This document shows positions 36,650 to 49,556 of a stretch of DNA of 64,000 bases, in pieces. The stretch is from Gorsachius magnificus (lineage: Eukaryota > Chordata > Aves > Pelecaniformes > Ardeidae). Where the stretch lies: contig CM067095.1 in NCBI GenBank assembly GCA_034008185.1, positions 1,110 to 65,109 of the forward strand. The letters run 5' to 3'. A program made the position numbers and the translations under genes. Each line of letters opens with the position of its first letter. The stretch's first letter is position 1. Under the pieces are notes generated by a model. The model was given only the letters and a program-made list of their open reading frames with translations. It did no database searches and was not told where the DNA came from.

Positions 36650-38000
36650 TGTCTCTGTGTCCGTCTCTCTGCGAGTTTGGATCGCTGTGGGTACGCGCGT
36701 CTCCTTGCGCCCGCGCGTGCCCGCCGGATGGTGCGCGCGCGCATCCTTGTGCCCCTCGTGTCCAGTTCGCCCGCGAACGCCTTGTGCCTCGCGCGCCCCA
36801 GACCCTCTGCCCGTTCCCGGCCGCTCCGCCCCGCGCCGAGCCGCGGCCCGCGCTGCTGGGGCCGGGGGGGGGGGAGGCGGCCCCTACGGCCAGGCTCGCC
36901 GTGCTCTCTCCCCGTGCGCTCGGCGCGGGCCGCACCGGCGGGCCCCCCCGCCCGCTCGCTTCTGCGGGGCGCGAGGCGCCTCCTCACAGTTTCAGAACGG
37001 CGCCCCGAATCGCAGCGCGCGGCGCGCACACCTCACCTCACCTCGTCTCGCCTCGCCGCCCGCGGAGCCGCTCGCCGCCGCGTCCGTCTGCAAGGCGCTG
37101 CTCGGGCGCAGCCCTCTGGCGCGCACCCGCGGCCCCACCGCACCCGCGCAGTGCGGCTGTGCGCGGGCAGCAGCTGCGCGGGAGTAGTACGAAGTTTGGA
37201 GCGCCCTTTCCCCGTCCCGCCGCTTCAAGGGACGTGCTGCACCTGCGCGCTCCCATCCGCCGGCAGACAGGCCCCGTGAAACCCCAGGCTGGCGGAGGGC
37301 GAGCGCGGGGTTGGGACGGCGCTGGCCGCCGGCAGAGCCAGCGGCTGGGCCGCGAGGCTGACGGGCTCCTGCCCGGTCTCTTCCGCGGCCACAGCAGGGG
37401 ACTGGGTGCGGGCGGGCAGAGAGGAGCGACGAGAGCGAGACACGGGCCGCCACTGGGGCGGGGTGTCGCCGGGCCGCTGCCTCGTGGGCGGCGGGGCAGC
37501 CTTGCCTGCGAGGAGGGCTTCGCGGAGCCCCCGTGCTGGCGCCGGAGCGAGCACCGGCAGCCCAAACCTGACGGCGTCAAAGCTGAAAGCAGCCGTTCCG
37601 CGGTCCCGCGCCGCAGCAGGTTGGGATGTTGGTCTCTATCCTTTCCTGTCACATGGCTGGTAATAGGATCCCTCATCTGCCACTCGGCACCTCGCCGGGG
37701 CCCGTTCAGGCCCCGCGGGCGCGCCCCGGCCCCCTGCCGCGAGCCCCTTCTCTCCGGTGAGTGCCGGGGGGGGGGGCGCGTTTGGGGCCGCTCCCCGATC
37801 TCCTCGCGGGGCTGAGGGGCGAGGGCGCTGGGCCGTCTCCCCCTGGACTCCGCGGAGTAGCAGCTGGCGCGCAGCCTCCCGCGGGAAGGCTCTGCCGCCC
37901 GGCAGCGGCTCTTCGAGGTGGCGACGACGTCCCTTCCTGCTCGCCGGGGGGTGCACGGCTCGAAGCTGCTCGTGCAGACATGCGGGGGGTATTTTCGTGC
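36650..38000 (+). promoter_or_regulatory. CpG island, likely KREMEN1 promoter
   Basis: About 1.3 kb of dense CpG sequence, 12 kb upstream of KREMEN1 exon 2 and downstream of SUSD2. This is where the KREMEN1 promoter and first exon would be expected. A strong donor CTCCG/GTGAGT is at 37757. The long open frames on both strands are compositional. The frame that would match KREMEN1 phase at that donor has no ATG for more than 300 codons, and the ATGs at 37626 and 37653 give the wrong phase. The island may serve a 5' UTR exon, or the coding exon 1 may be damaged or absent in this assembly. Confidence 0.65.
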
Positions 38001-41000
38001 GCAGTTTCCAGCGTGCGGGCAGTTAAGGATTTCCTTGTGCTCGCTGAGCTGGGAGCTCGGAAAACTGTATGGACGTATGGGGTAAGAGGAAGAAGAGCAG
38101 CACGTTCATCCATCAAAGTGGTCTGGTAGCTAGATCTGCAGAACAGAGGCATCTGCAGGGAGAGGGGAGCATGGGGCATGGGTACCCTTGGTGGCAAATG
38201 TAATAACCAGTGGCAGCAGGGCAGAATTGGGGCTTCAGAGCCAGAGCTTGGAGGGTGGCCGTCTCGCCTGTCTGCCGCGTTGTTGCCCCAGCTCCCTGTC
38301 AAGCACAGACTCCTCTGACCATTTAGGTTCTCATTCAGCCAAGGAATCTGGGAAGCCTGAAGCTTCGCTACCTGTTAGTGTAATTTTTGACTTAAGATTT
38401 CTCAGCACCCTTTTGTCCTCATCTCAGTTGTTACTGATAATTTCAAGTACCACGGTTCTTCTCTGATAAATATTGGCCCTGCTTCACAAGATCTGAAGTG
38501 GCTATTCCAGATGATCACGGTTGTCACAGCCGTCAGATGCATGCCCCCCTGGATACATTTTGTGTGTTCTAATTGTTGTTATGTTTTGTAACATAGAACT
38601 TACTCTACTTCCGTTTGCCATGAACATATATTTGCTCATCAAGTTTTTGTAGATGCACTTAATTAGATTTGGAAAATACTTTGACTTTTTTGGGGGAAAA
38701 AAAGAGTGCCTTTTACCAGAAAGAGAACACAGAAGGTAAACTTTACCACTTCTCAGAAGTTACCTGAAGTGAGTAAAATGTGAGAGTGTTTTCAGGTAAG
38801 CGTGTAGGGAGCTGCCTAAACAGGGACGTGTCTAGACCATGCCTAACAGTCTGTTCCCAGTACCATTAGGACTTGTTTGGCGCACACAGTAGGTACTCCT
38901 TCCTTTGCTTCAGTTGAATAACGTCTTCTTGTAAGGTTTCTGAGCAGAATTGCAGACAGAACACTCCATATGTGACCATGTCCCTCACAGCAGGCTGCAG
39001 GACAGCAAGTGGAGGGTATATCCCGGTGTGAATGTTTGGTCCACAGGTTATTGAGAGGATTCTGTCTGTGCACCTGCACTTCCATCCTCTAGCCAGCTTC
39101 TAACTGCATGCACTGGTAGCCCCTGAAGGGGACAGAGATGCCTGAGCACAAGCAGCTGGGGCAGGGGGAGAGGGGAGGAATATATAATGCCTCTGAGTGA
39201 AGGGGTAGCAGAGGAGAATGGATCTAGAAGGCACTGCCACCTGTGTGTCTTCTGCTAAAGAACCTGGAAACAGTGCAAATCTACACTTCAACAAGGACCT
39301 ATAATTTGTATGGCATGTACAAAATCTGCAGAGTTACTAATCTGCACAAACCATACCTCAGGATGATCTTCTTGACCCTTACTCCCACAGGACTGAAACA
39401 GGATCAGCTGGGTCAGGTTGTACCTGAAGCTAGCAGAATTCTGAAATGACAAACATTAGTGTTTCTTTTGTAAGGTAGTTTGTCATATGATATGTTTTTA
39501 GTGCCTATTCCTTTTTTATCAAATGCATGTCTTAATAAGTTTATTGTAAAACGCAAAATACAGACTGCGTCACACCTTCATTTCCTAAGACAGGAGAGAA
39601 GCTTAAACTTCTGGAATTGCCTTATGAAAAATGACTTGAATTGTCAGAAGTTAAGAGTGAGTTAACAATCGTTTTCGCACATAGTACCGTGCTACGTTTC
39701 ACTGAATGTTTCTGCTTCGCTGTGTGATGTCTAACAGTTTCTATTAATCCAAACACTGACATTTGCAGCATTCAAACTTCAGTCATACCACATTTCTCAA
39801 ATGAATCAGAAATAAGACATGGGTGAATAGATTGCTTAACATTAAAGGACTGTCTAAATTTGGTGAGTTTTGTATTACAAGGCCAAGGAGATGGAAATGC
39901 CTTCGGCAAATGTTAGTTTCAGTGAACAAATGTTATTTCATATACTCAGTGCAGCAAGTTCTCACTTCTAGTTTCTATTTTTATAGTGTTCATTTAATTT
40001 CCCCATCAGAAATGTATATGACTATCAGCCTCTTTTTCTTTTCTCTGGTTTCTTTCCATTTAGCAATCCTGGGTCACCATGCCCTTGGTTTTTCTTCCCA
40101 GCTGAGTCTTTCCTTTGAGCTGCTATTTCAGCCTTCTCTCACAAACCTTGTACCTCTTGTCTTTTTCTGCCCATGTCTTGCTGATTCAGAGAAGCAGTTC
40201 TACTTGATATGCCTTAAGCAATCATCATGGAAATACTCGAAAAAGCGTTTATAACCAGACAGATAGAAAATTAACTAGTTAGACACTTCAGCATATCATG
40301 CTTGTACATGCATAGAGTGTAACTCAAAATCCAGAGTTATGTGAATGGATTTAGGCAGGATGGAGCCAAAGGAGTGGGAGGGAGACAGGGATTACATGCT
40401 GCCAGCTGCAAAATTTGCATTCTTTGTCATATCACACCATAATGGTTGTGCAATTGACCACTCCCTTCATCCACACAGTGGCTATGGCCCATCCTGATAA
40501 AATTTCCAAAGGGATTCAGTCTGCCACGCTTGACAATGGAACAACAGTTTTAAAACTTCACAAAGAAAGAAAACAAATGGGTGTATTAAGGAACAGGAAT
40601 TCTTACGGGGCCACATCATGCATTCTTACTTCCAATGGTAAAGAATCACAAGACAAGCAAGTGTGTTTGCATCTTGCAGCTGAGGACCAGCCAGCAGCTG
40701 CAAAGCTGTGGCTGATATAGTATGCTTGTATTGTATGAATAAAAAGAAAAAAGGTACAAAATACATATTTTTAAGCATTAAGAATAATGGTAACTGCCTC
40801 TCATGCTCATATCCTGATTTGCCTGCTTCCAACATGTTCCAGAAAGGGTCTGGACAGTCAGATAGCATTTACTTTTTTTTTTTTTTTTTTTTCTTTTTTT
40901 TAAAAAAACAACCAACCAACCAAAAAGGAAAAGTGATGAAAAAGTTATTAGATTGAAGGTTAGTAATCAAAGTTTCACAAGAATAGCGAGCTCACACACT

Positions 41001-41033
41001 GCCAGGGAGCACAAGTGTGGAACTCCACATGTC

Positions 41034-41055
41034 TGTACATTCCCGGGAATGTACA
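41034..41055. promoter_or_regulatory. 22-base perfect palindrome with a STAT-like core
   Basis: An uninterrupted palindrome whose centre is TTCCCGGGAA, flanked by TGTACA-type arms on both sides. TTCCCGGGAA fits the TTC-N4-GAA consensus of STAT/BCL6 sites. Function is inferred only from the sequence. Confidence 0.35.
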
Positions 41056-44000
41056 TTCTTACAGACTGACGGGTGCTTAACTCAAGGTTTGATCAAATGT
41101 CAGGTGAGTATTCACTGTGACTACTCCCTAGTTTGGACCAATGCTAAATAAGACTGTAGTTCTGACCAGCAAAAATGATTGCATTTGAAGACTTTAAAAA
41201 ATTATACGTGTATGTCTGTATATGTGTTTGTGTCTCTTGTGTGCGTATGTAGAATGAGAGAGAGATGATTTTTAAACTACAGGGAGAGTGCCCCCACACT
41301 GCAGAGGAGAACTGATCAGCTAACCAAGTGCCCACATAATATCACATCAGAATTTAACTGGCTGTTTCACCAAATGGGGAGTTATTTTCTAACAATTTTG
41401 AAAATTGCAATTTTAAAGAAAGATCATTCTTTCCTGAGGTTTTTTCTTTAGTTTGTATCAGCTGTTGTGTTGTGGGGTTTTTTTACTGTTACAGTAGAGG
41501 CGCCCAAGCCTGAGAGTTTTGATAAGGGCTTTTGTTATATTAGTATTAATTGGGATAGTAAAGTATTGAAATGTAAAAATACTTCACTAATTTTTCACTT
41601 GGGTCGGTCTACAACAGCCTTACACTTCCCAAAAGCATTTATTTTGCATCCTAATGTAATATGGAATTAGATTTTTTTTTCCTGACCAATCATATGACAG
41701 CATGCAAATGAACTTTTGGTTCAATCGATAAAACTGCTTCTTCAAAGAAAACCATTGCGCTGCTAAAAATATTTTTAATAATGACCACAGAAGCCATATT
41801 TGTCTCTTTGATCTCCTGAAGCTTCTTCTGGTTTTAATCAGTGTTCCCACATGAAGAACTGTGGCAACCTATGATAATAGAATCCCTATTCGCATCCATA
41901 GGGAAACAAAAATGTTCTCATCTGAAGAAGGTAATTTGGTGTTCTGCCCCTTCCATCCGTGGGCCCCTGCCTCTGTTACTGCTGGGGTATCTTGGCATCA
42001 GTTAAGTGGTTTCTGTCCTTTCCTCTGTGCATTACTCTCTCATTGAAGTGTTTCTGCTGTCTAATTATACCCTTTCAATCAAATTAGAGACTGCAGCATC
42101 TGGTTAGTGCCTGTAACTGTTGCCATCTGCACCTAGATACAGTGCTTTCATTTAAGGAGGCGTGCTTAAATTGCAAGCTCTAGCAAGGACTAGAACAGTT
42201 TAGGTAGAATGGAAGTGACTTAAAACTCTTCTTAGAACACTCTGCAAGCACATGCATCAAGTCACTGACAGCACCAGGTGCTGTCGGACCTGGCACCTTT
42301 GGTTCCATATCCTTATATTCTGCTTAAGCATTTTTCTGACTCTTCTGAAAAGCTGTGGGAAAACCAAGTGAGAACCGAGCAGGCAGTTACAACATGTAAA
42401 TTCAAGGAACCTTTATTTCTTGCTTCAGCCTTACAGAACATTTAATGTTCTGGCTATCACACCACTGTAATGAAACCCCAAATTTAAATAGCAGCCACTT
42501 TCATTTACTTTTCATTAATCTGCAGATTTTTAAAAGAAAAACCTTGCTTCTTGTTTGGCAGTAGCTGGTAGGATAATTTCTGGCCTGGGTAGGCTAGTTT
42601 CTGGTTGATAATTGTTGTCAGCCTTTAATCTCTCTGGCCACTTAGTCAGCACTGCAAGTAGCTTCCAGAACTTAAAGCAAACAAATAAAGCAAGTAACTT
42701 CATTTTTTTTCAGTGAAATAACAAGTTTGTCATTCTGAATTTTCAGTCTCAAAAGCTACTATGTACAGGCTCCAAACTTAGAGTACTCTCAGAAGTCATT
42801 TAAACCATCCTGAAACCTCCATCTTGTCAGTCTGCAATTTGTAGTGTCACTAAATATATAGCTTTGAGAAAAGACGAACTTTGAAGAATGCTCGGATTTA
42901 TGAGAATTCCCACTTGTCAGCCAGAAAAGGAAGAGTGTTTGAGAAGTAGATAGCAGTTTCCTTTGCTTTTCATCTCATTTGTACAGAAAAGACTGCAGAT
43001 TCAAATGTTTGTATTATTTCTGTCTGTGGTAGTGTGGTACAAAGTGAGAGTTTCTCAGGTAACTGGGCCTCTTGCCATTAAGGACTTCAGCGATTTAAAC
43101 CAATATTTGGAATTCCATCTTAGAAAATCATTGGAAGCCAGTGCAGCCTCTGAAATGTCAGTGTTTGATCATCAGTGCTTCATTCAGTAAAAAAGTTGGT
43201 CTGTTATATTCTGCACTACCTTAATTTTTCAAATGATCCTAAAGTGGTGCCCATGTGGAGTGCAGGCAGCCATACAGTCCCAACATAACAAAGGCATAAA
43301 TGATCATTGTAAGGTCCCTACATCGAAGAAGAAACCGAGACAGATGGAAAAAATTTCTACTACAGCTGCTGTTTGATCTTCCAAATGTTGATCTGGCTCT
43401 AATAAAACTAATTGTGAACCTGTATCACACACTGAGCATTCACTTATAGTGGACAACCATTCCCAGGCTTATTTTCTGCTTTTTCTTTCTAGCAGTTGCC
43501 ACTCAGTGCGTACTTACCTAGTCTCAGTATTCATTAAAAAAAAAAAAAAGTTATTTTTCTGTCAACTATGGCACCTAATGTGTTGAAAAAAACCCAGCCC
43601 TGACAACACACTGCTGTCCATGTTTTCTCACTAAGGCTCATAAACGTTACCCTGAACAGGACCTGTTGGAACCTTCCAACTTTTCATGACTAGAACCACT
43701 GCAGTGGTTCTACCTCTGATTAATTCTGTTTGCAGACATCCCCGTGGAACAGTAGAAGCAGCAGGGTCATTAGGCAGTTAATAGAGTGAAATCATCACAG
43801 ACATTGATTTTAATCATGGATTTGAGAGAAGCCTCTATTTCAGACTATGTCTGAAACCCAGCTGACTAAGATCTTAGAAATACGAGGAGGGCAGAGACTT
43901 CAAGATTTGGATGGTCACAGCTTTCTCCGTGTACTGTCTAAAACCCTAGTGATTTAATATAGGTTTATGGTTGACAGGATAGTTTAGACTGAGCCTTGGG

Positions 44001-45462
44001 TGCATGAACAGAAACCATGTGACAAATCTGTCAAGCACAGAGGCACTCTGATGCCTTCTAGGAAGCCTACACAAAGTGCCTGTTCTTCCCTTGTTGTCTT
44101 TGCCACCCTTAGAGGCCTTGGATACAGTGCAAGTTCTGTCATAATGTACCATAGTCTTACAAAACTTTAAGGAGTAAGGCTTGCTGAAATTCATAGAACT
44201 GTTATTAATTTCCTTGAGATGTTTGTTAGATTCCAAGCGAAGGGCTTCATAGCCTAAAGTAACATGGAATTATCAACCAACATAAGGCAGCTGGATCCTG
44301 TTCGTGGCAGAACAGTAAAAGAGAGGTGGTTGTGTTGGTTGGTTTATGGCTTTTCCCCCTCCCTTCTACACGATCATAATCTGCCAAAGAGAAATCAGGT
44401 AGGTTTTGAGTAAGCCCAGGATTTTTACCAATAGTGTTCAGTCCACTCTTTTCTGACTGTTTTATTTAGATGACCTCTTCTGAATTAGTTTTGTGCAGAC
44501 AAATCTGGCTGACCTTCTTTAAGCTCATCTTTTCACAGAATTATCGCACCAGTGCTGCAAGACAAAAAGAAGGACGAAGGTTCTAACCTCCTCTTCTCCA
44601 CTATCTCTTAGGACTTTTGTCTTTGAAGTGCAGCCTGCAGATTTGAAATGGAGAGCGCAGTGGTCTGTCTGCAAATGAAACATTCACTTTGCACCTTCAA
44701 CAAGTTGGGAATACTAATTTCATAGTGAGATTTCTGAGGTAGTGTCTTGGCTGTTGTGCAGCAAAATATGGTGAAATCACTATGTGTGATAAATAGAAGA
44801 ATTCAGCTATTTACTGCCAAGATGCTGGATATACTGAGAGATCTGTATCCATGTTACTAGGTATTTTATAGAAAACTGTACAAAATATATCTCAGCGGAT
44901 CTCAAAGCTGATTGTTCAAGGTAAAAGAATGTAGGACTGAGGACCTGATTTTTAATTGCCAGTATTTACTTGAAAATATTTCCCTCCAATGCTATGGCAA
45001 AACTATTATTAATCATTAACAAAATGAAAATTTCCTAGCAAATTCTCTGTAACTCAAAAAGGTATGTATTTCATTTGATAACAGCTACTAAATTCCATAA
45101 CTTAAAGTTTTCATTTCAGTTTTTCTGGGATAATCAATGATGTTATGTGGCATCTCGCTGCCTTCCCCTTCCACATCTAGATGCTAACAAAGCCAGAGGA
45201 GCTTCGCTACCACTCAGCTGTCACATTTTTCCCAAATCTCTTGTAGTGCAAAAGAACACAGGAGTTCAGTTACAGCTACCTATTGTCTTGGGAACAAAAA
45301 ACTACAGCTAAGGGGAAGGAAGAGAGCTCTTACTCTGCCTTTTGTGCAATATCCTTAAAGTACTAGTGCAATGAAGAAAAAAAAAAACTGACATGAAAAT
45401 GAAAGGTAGTTGCTACTGCAAGTTAAAGCATGGGCCAGTCTTAGCAGATCCCCAAATGGGCT

Positions 45463-45610
45463 GATGTTTACTTCAGCTTAGTCTGTGTGCCAGATTTCAT
45501 TCAGGTATTGTAGCATTCCTTGCATTTCTGAGTAGATGTTCGTACATATCGCTTCTCATTTAGAAGTGAGAAGCAAAAAAAAGTAATAGTACTAAGCTGA
45601 AGTAGACATC
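45463..45610. repeat. Terminal inverted repeat unit of 148 bases, MITE-like
   Basis: The 20-base left arm GATGTTTACTTCAGCTTAGT (45463-45482) pairs with the right arm ACTAAGCTGAAGTAGACATC (45591-45610) at 19 of 20 positions. A smaller hairpin (GCTTCTCA/TGAGAAGC region, 45551-45574) lies between them. It may be a non-autonomous DNA transposon or a transcript that could fold. No family is recognised. Confidence 0.5.
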
Positions 45611-46670
45611 TTTTCTGGATGTGTTTATCACTTCTCACAACTGCTTCTTTATACTGTACGTTATTTTGTTTATCCACTTTGATTATGTTTTCCTCTCTTT
45701 TCTGCCCAATTCATCAGCTTATATTTTTCAGCTATGACATAGAAAAACTTTTACATTAACTGCAAAGCAAGAGGGGTGTTGAAGAAAGTTGCAACACTGT
45801 GGTGACTTTCAGGTGGTTTTTTTCATACGTTTATGCAAATATCTCTGGTGGCCTGAATACTGGAAACTCAGATCTGCATTTTCAAGTTAAATATATGTAG
45901 CTCACCTGCATGGCTAAGGCAGTCAGGTAAATTACAGTAAGGAGGAATATTGACTTGAAGCTTCGTTTTGTTAAATTAGATAGCTTTCTGCCCATGGATG
46001 ATAGCAGTATACATTAATGGCTGCGCAGACAAGTCTTCTGTGTGCCTTCAGCAACAAAATTCCATTTAATAGAAATCCTAACTTGCCTAGGCATGAAATT
46101 GCTCAGTGAAGGCATAAACCCATCAGCTTTCATCTGCTGTGTAATAAAAACTGTGAAATAATAATTATAATTTCACCATTCTGATATTCGTGGGCCCAGA
46201 CTAAACTAATTTCAAAGGCATCATTTTAATAACACATTTTCCCTTCTCTCACAGTATTTCTAAATACAAGAAAGGTGTACTGTTAATATAAAGATTAAGC
46301 TGGGGATGGTTTGGTTTTTTTCTTCCCTCTTCCAACTGCAGCCACACATGTCTTTCTAGCCTTGTTTTGTAAAGTACACCTCGTGGAATCAGCATACTCC
46401 ACTTCAGAGCACTCTCCCTTTCCCTCAGGGCAGCTTACACAGTTTCTGCAGAGAATACTATCAGATAAAGCATCTAAATACTATCAGGTTGCGCATCTTG
46501 CAGTTAGTAGGAAGCATTTCTTACTTTCCCCAATAATGCTACTCAGTACAAAGAAGTGTTAATAGCAGTCTAACACAGCAGTTTTAATTCTGTCATGGAC
46601 CATTGTATTTTAATACTATTTTTAAATAAATGCATGAATGATAAATGTTACCAAGTACTAATTATAAAAA

Positions 46671-47228
46671 TGTCCTGGTTTCGGCTGGGATAGAATTGAT
46701 TTTCTTCATAGTGGTTTGCGTCATGCTGTGTTTTGTATTTAGTACTGGAAGAATGTTGGTAACACACTGATGTTTTAGTTGTTGCTGGGTAGTGCTTAGA
46801 CTGGCCAAGGACTTCTCAGCTCTGCCAGGGGCACAAGAAGCTGGGAGGGGGCACAGCCAAGACAGCCGACCCCAACTGGCCCAAGGGCTATTCCATATCA
46901 TATGACGTCATGCTCAGTATATAAGCTGGGGGAAGAGGGAAGGGGGGGATGTTCGGAGTTGCAGTGTTTGTCTTCCCAAGTACCTGTTACATGTGATGGA
47001 GCTCTGCTTTCCTAGAGATGGCTGCCAATGGGAGGGAGGGAAGAGTTCCCTGCTTTGTCTTGCTTCGCTTGCGCGGGCAGCTTTTGCTTTACCTATTGAA
47101 CTGTCTTTATCTCAACCCACGAGCTTTCTCGCTTTTACTCTTCTGATTCTCTTCCCCCACCCCATTGTGGGGGGAGTGAGTGAGTGGCTATGCAGTGTTT
47201 AGTTGCTGGCTGGGCTTAAACCACGACA
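46671..47228 (+). mobile_element. Solo LTR of an avian endogenous retrovirus
   Basis: It begins TGTCCTGGTTTCGGCTGGGA and ends GGCTTAAACCACGACA, the known ends of a widespread bird LTR family. It contains a perfect CRE (TGACGTCA, 46903-46910), TATATAA at 46918-46924, and the late block TTATCTCAACCCACGAGC. No matching target duplication is visible (AAAAA before, TTTTA after). No internal viral sequence remains. Confidence 0.85.
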
Positions 47229-47276
47229 TTTTAGGGTTATTTATGGTACACTAATTATAATGACTATTTCTGGAAG

Positions 47277-47500
47277 ATGATCACAGAATGGTTGAGGTTG
47301 GAAGCGACCTCCAGAGGTCATCTTATTCATCCCCACTGCTCAAGCACGGTCACTGGAAGCAGATTGCCCAGGACCATGTCCAGATGGCTTTTAAGTATCT
47401 CCAAGGACAGAGATTCCACAGCCTCTCTGGGCAAACTGTTCACATGCTCTGTCACCCTCACAGTGCATAATTTAATGAAAAAAGTTTTCCATTTTTAGTA
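47277..47500 (-). mobile_element. CR1 LINE 3' end, minus orientation
   Basis: It starts TCACAGAATGGTTGAGGTTGG and continues through GCGACCTCCAGAGGTCATCT and CAGCCTCTCTGGGCAA, a CR1 tail read from its 3' end on the plus strand. It lies directly after the LTR. Confidence 0.85.
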
Positions 47501-47534
47501 GAGGTAAAATTGTTCATGCATATGAATATTTATT

Positions 47535-49556
47535 TGATCAGAAGATGTCATTAATGGCCTAGCTGAACAGAGACCTTTGGCTGGAAAGGAGAGTTTATGG
47601 CCTTTGGAAAAAGGGGCAGGCAACTCAGGAGGACTACAAAGATGTTGTGAGGTTATGCAGGAAGAAAATTAGAAGGGCCAAAGCCCAACTAGAACTTAAC
47701 CTGGGTACTGCCATAAAAGACAATTAAAAAATGTTTCTGTAAATATATTAACAACAAGAGGAAGGCTAAGGAGAATCTCCCTCCTTTATTGGATGCGGCG
47801 GGAAACATAGTGACAAAGGATGAGGAAAAGGCTGAGGTCTTCTTTGCCTCAGTCTTTAATAGTAAGACGAGTTGTTCTCAGGGTACCCAGCCCCCTGAGC
47901 TTGAGGTCTTCTTTGCCTCAGTCTTTAATAGTAAGACGAGTTGTTCTCAGGGTACCCAGCCCCCTGAGCTGGAAGACAGGGACAGGGAGCAGAATGAAGC
48001 CTGCATAATCCAAGGGGAAATAGTTAGTGACCTGCTAGAGCACTTAGACACACACTGGTCTATGGGGCCGGATGGGATCCACCCAAGGGGACTGAGGGAG
48101 CTGTCATTTATCAGCAGTCCTAGCTAACTGGGGAGGTCCCAGTTGACTGGAAGTTGGCAAATGTGATGCCCATCTACAAGAAGGGCTGGAGGGAGGATCT
48201 GGGGAACTACAGGCCTGTCAGTCTGACCTCGGTGCCACGGAAGGTCATGGAGCAGATCCATCTTGAGTGCCATCACACAGCACGTACAGGACAACCAGAA
48301 GATCAGGCTCAGTCAACAAGGGTTTATGAAAGGCAGATCCTGCTTGACTAACCTGATCTCCTCCTATGACAAGGTGACCCACTTAGGGGACAAGGGAAAG
48401 GCTGTGGATGTAGGGTACCTGGACTTCAGTAAAGCCTCTGACACCATTTCCCACAGCATTCTGCTTCAGAAACTGGCTGCCCATGGCCTGGACAGGTGTA
48501 CTCTTCACTGGGTAAAAAACTGGCTGGATGGCCAGGCCCAAAGGGTGGTGGCAAATGGAGTTAAATCCAATCGGAGGCTGGTCACAAAGCGGTGTTCCTC
48601 AGGGCTCAGTGTTGGGGCCAGTTCTGTTTAACATCTTTATCAATGATCTGGACGAGGGGATCAAGTGCACCCTCAGCAAATTTGCAGATGGCACTAAACT
48701 GGGTGGAAGTGTTGATCTGCTTAAGGGTAGGAAGGCTCTACAGAGGGTTCTGGACAGGCTGGGTCGATGGCCAATTGTATGAAGTTCAACAAGGCCGAGT
48801 GCTGGGTCCTGCACTTGGGTCACAACAACCCCACACGATGCTACAGGCATAGTGATGAGTGGCTGGAGAGCTGCTTGGCAGAGAGGGATCTGGGGGGGTT
48901 GGTCGACAGGCGGCTGAATATGAGCCAGCAGTGTGTGCCCAGGTGGCCAAGAGGGCCAGCGGCATCCTGGCTTGTATCAGGAGTGGTGTGGCCAGCAGGA
49001 GCAGGGCAGGGACCGTGCCCCTGTGCTGGGCACTGGGGAGGCCGCCCCTCGAATGCTGGGGTCAGGGTTGGGCCCCTCCCTCCCTCAAGGAGCTGGAGTG
49101 TGTCCAGAGAAGGGCAGCGGAGCTGGGGAGGAGTCTGGAGCCCCAGGCTGCTGGGGAGTGGCTGGGGGAGCTTGGGGGTGTTCAGCCTGGAGAAGAGGAG
49201 TCTGAGGGGAGACCTTATTGCTCCCTGCAGCTACCTGACAGGAGGTTGTATCAAGGTGGGTGTTGGTCTCTTCTCCTGAGTAACAAGTGATAGGACAAGA
49301 GGAAATGGCCTCAAGTTGCACCAGGGAAGGTTTAAATTGGATATTAGGAAAAATTTCCTCCCCAAAAGTGTTGTCAAGCACTGGAAGGGGCTGCCTAGGG
49401 AAGGGGTTGAGTCTCCATCCCTGGCGGTATACAAAAGACATGTAGATGTGGTGCTTAGGGACATGGTTTAGTGGTGGGCTTGGCAGTATTAGGTTAACGG
49501 TCGGACTTAATGATCTTAAAGGCCTTTTCCAAGCAAACGATTCTGTGATTCTAATA
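47535..49556 (+). mobile_element. CR1 LINE, about 2 kb, with broken reverse transcriptase
   Basis: A plus-oriented CR1 holding the 3' half of ORF2 and the 3' UTR, ending GATTCTGTGATTCT. Reverse transcriptase pieces appear in different frames: [17 protein letters not shown] (about 48205), [27 protein letters not shown] (48420) and [20 protein letters not shown] (48590). The catalytic FADD box reads FADG at 48681, and several frameshifts separate the pieces. A 69-base tandem duplication lies at 47834-47971. The element is dead. Confidence 0.9.

Larger units (their letters stand above)
38001..46670. other. Long stretch without a recognised gene, probably KREMEN1 intron 1
   Basis: 8.7 kb of mostly AT-rich sequence. 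No exon of a known family is seen. Features inside are a perfect palindrome at 41034-41055, an inverted repeat at 45463-45610 and a T-run at about 40873-40892. A 143-codon frame at 39823-40254 is hydrophobic but has no ATG-based family resemblance. Confidence 0.5.

Noticed and set aside
36784..37815. 343-codon plus-strand open frame in the CpG island
   Set aside because: No ATG start, Pro/Arg/Ala/Gly-rich composition, and equally long frames on the other strand and in other frames. It is what CpG-rich DNA gives by chance.
42963..43190. Hydrophobic start MFVLFLSVVVWYKV with a GTAACT after it, as a possible KREMEN1 signal exon
   Set aside because: The donor is in phase 0, while exon 2 needs phase 1, and the surrounding sequence is AT-rich with no promoter signs.
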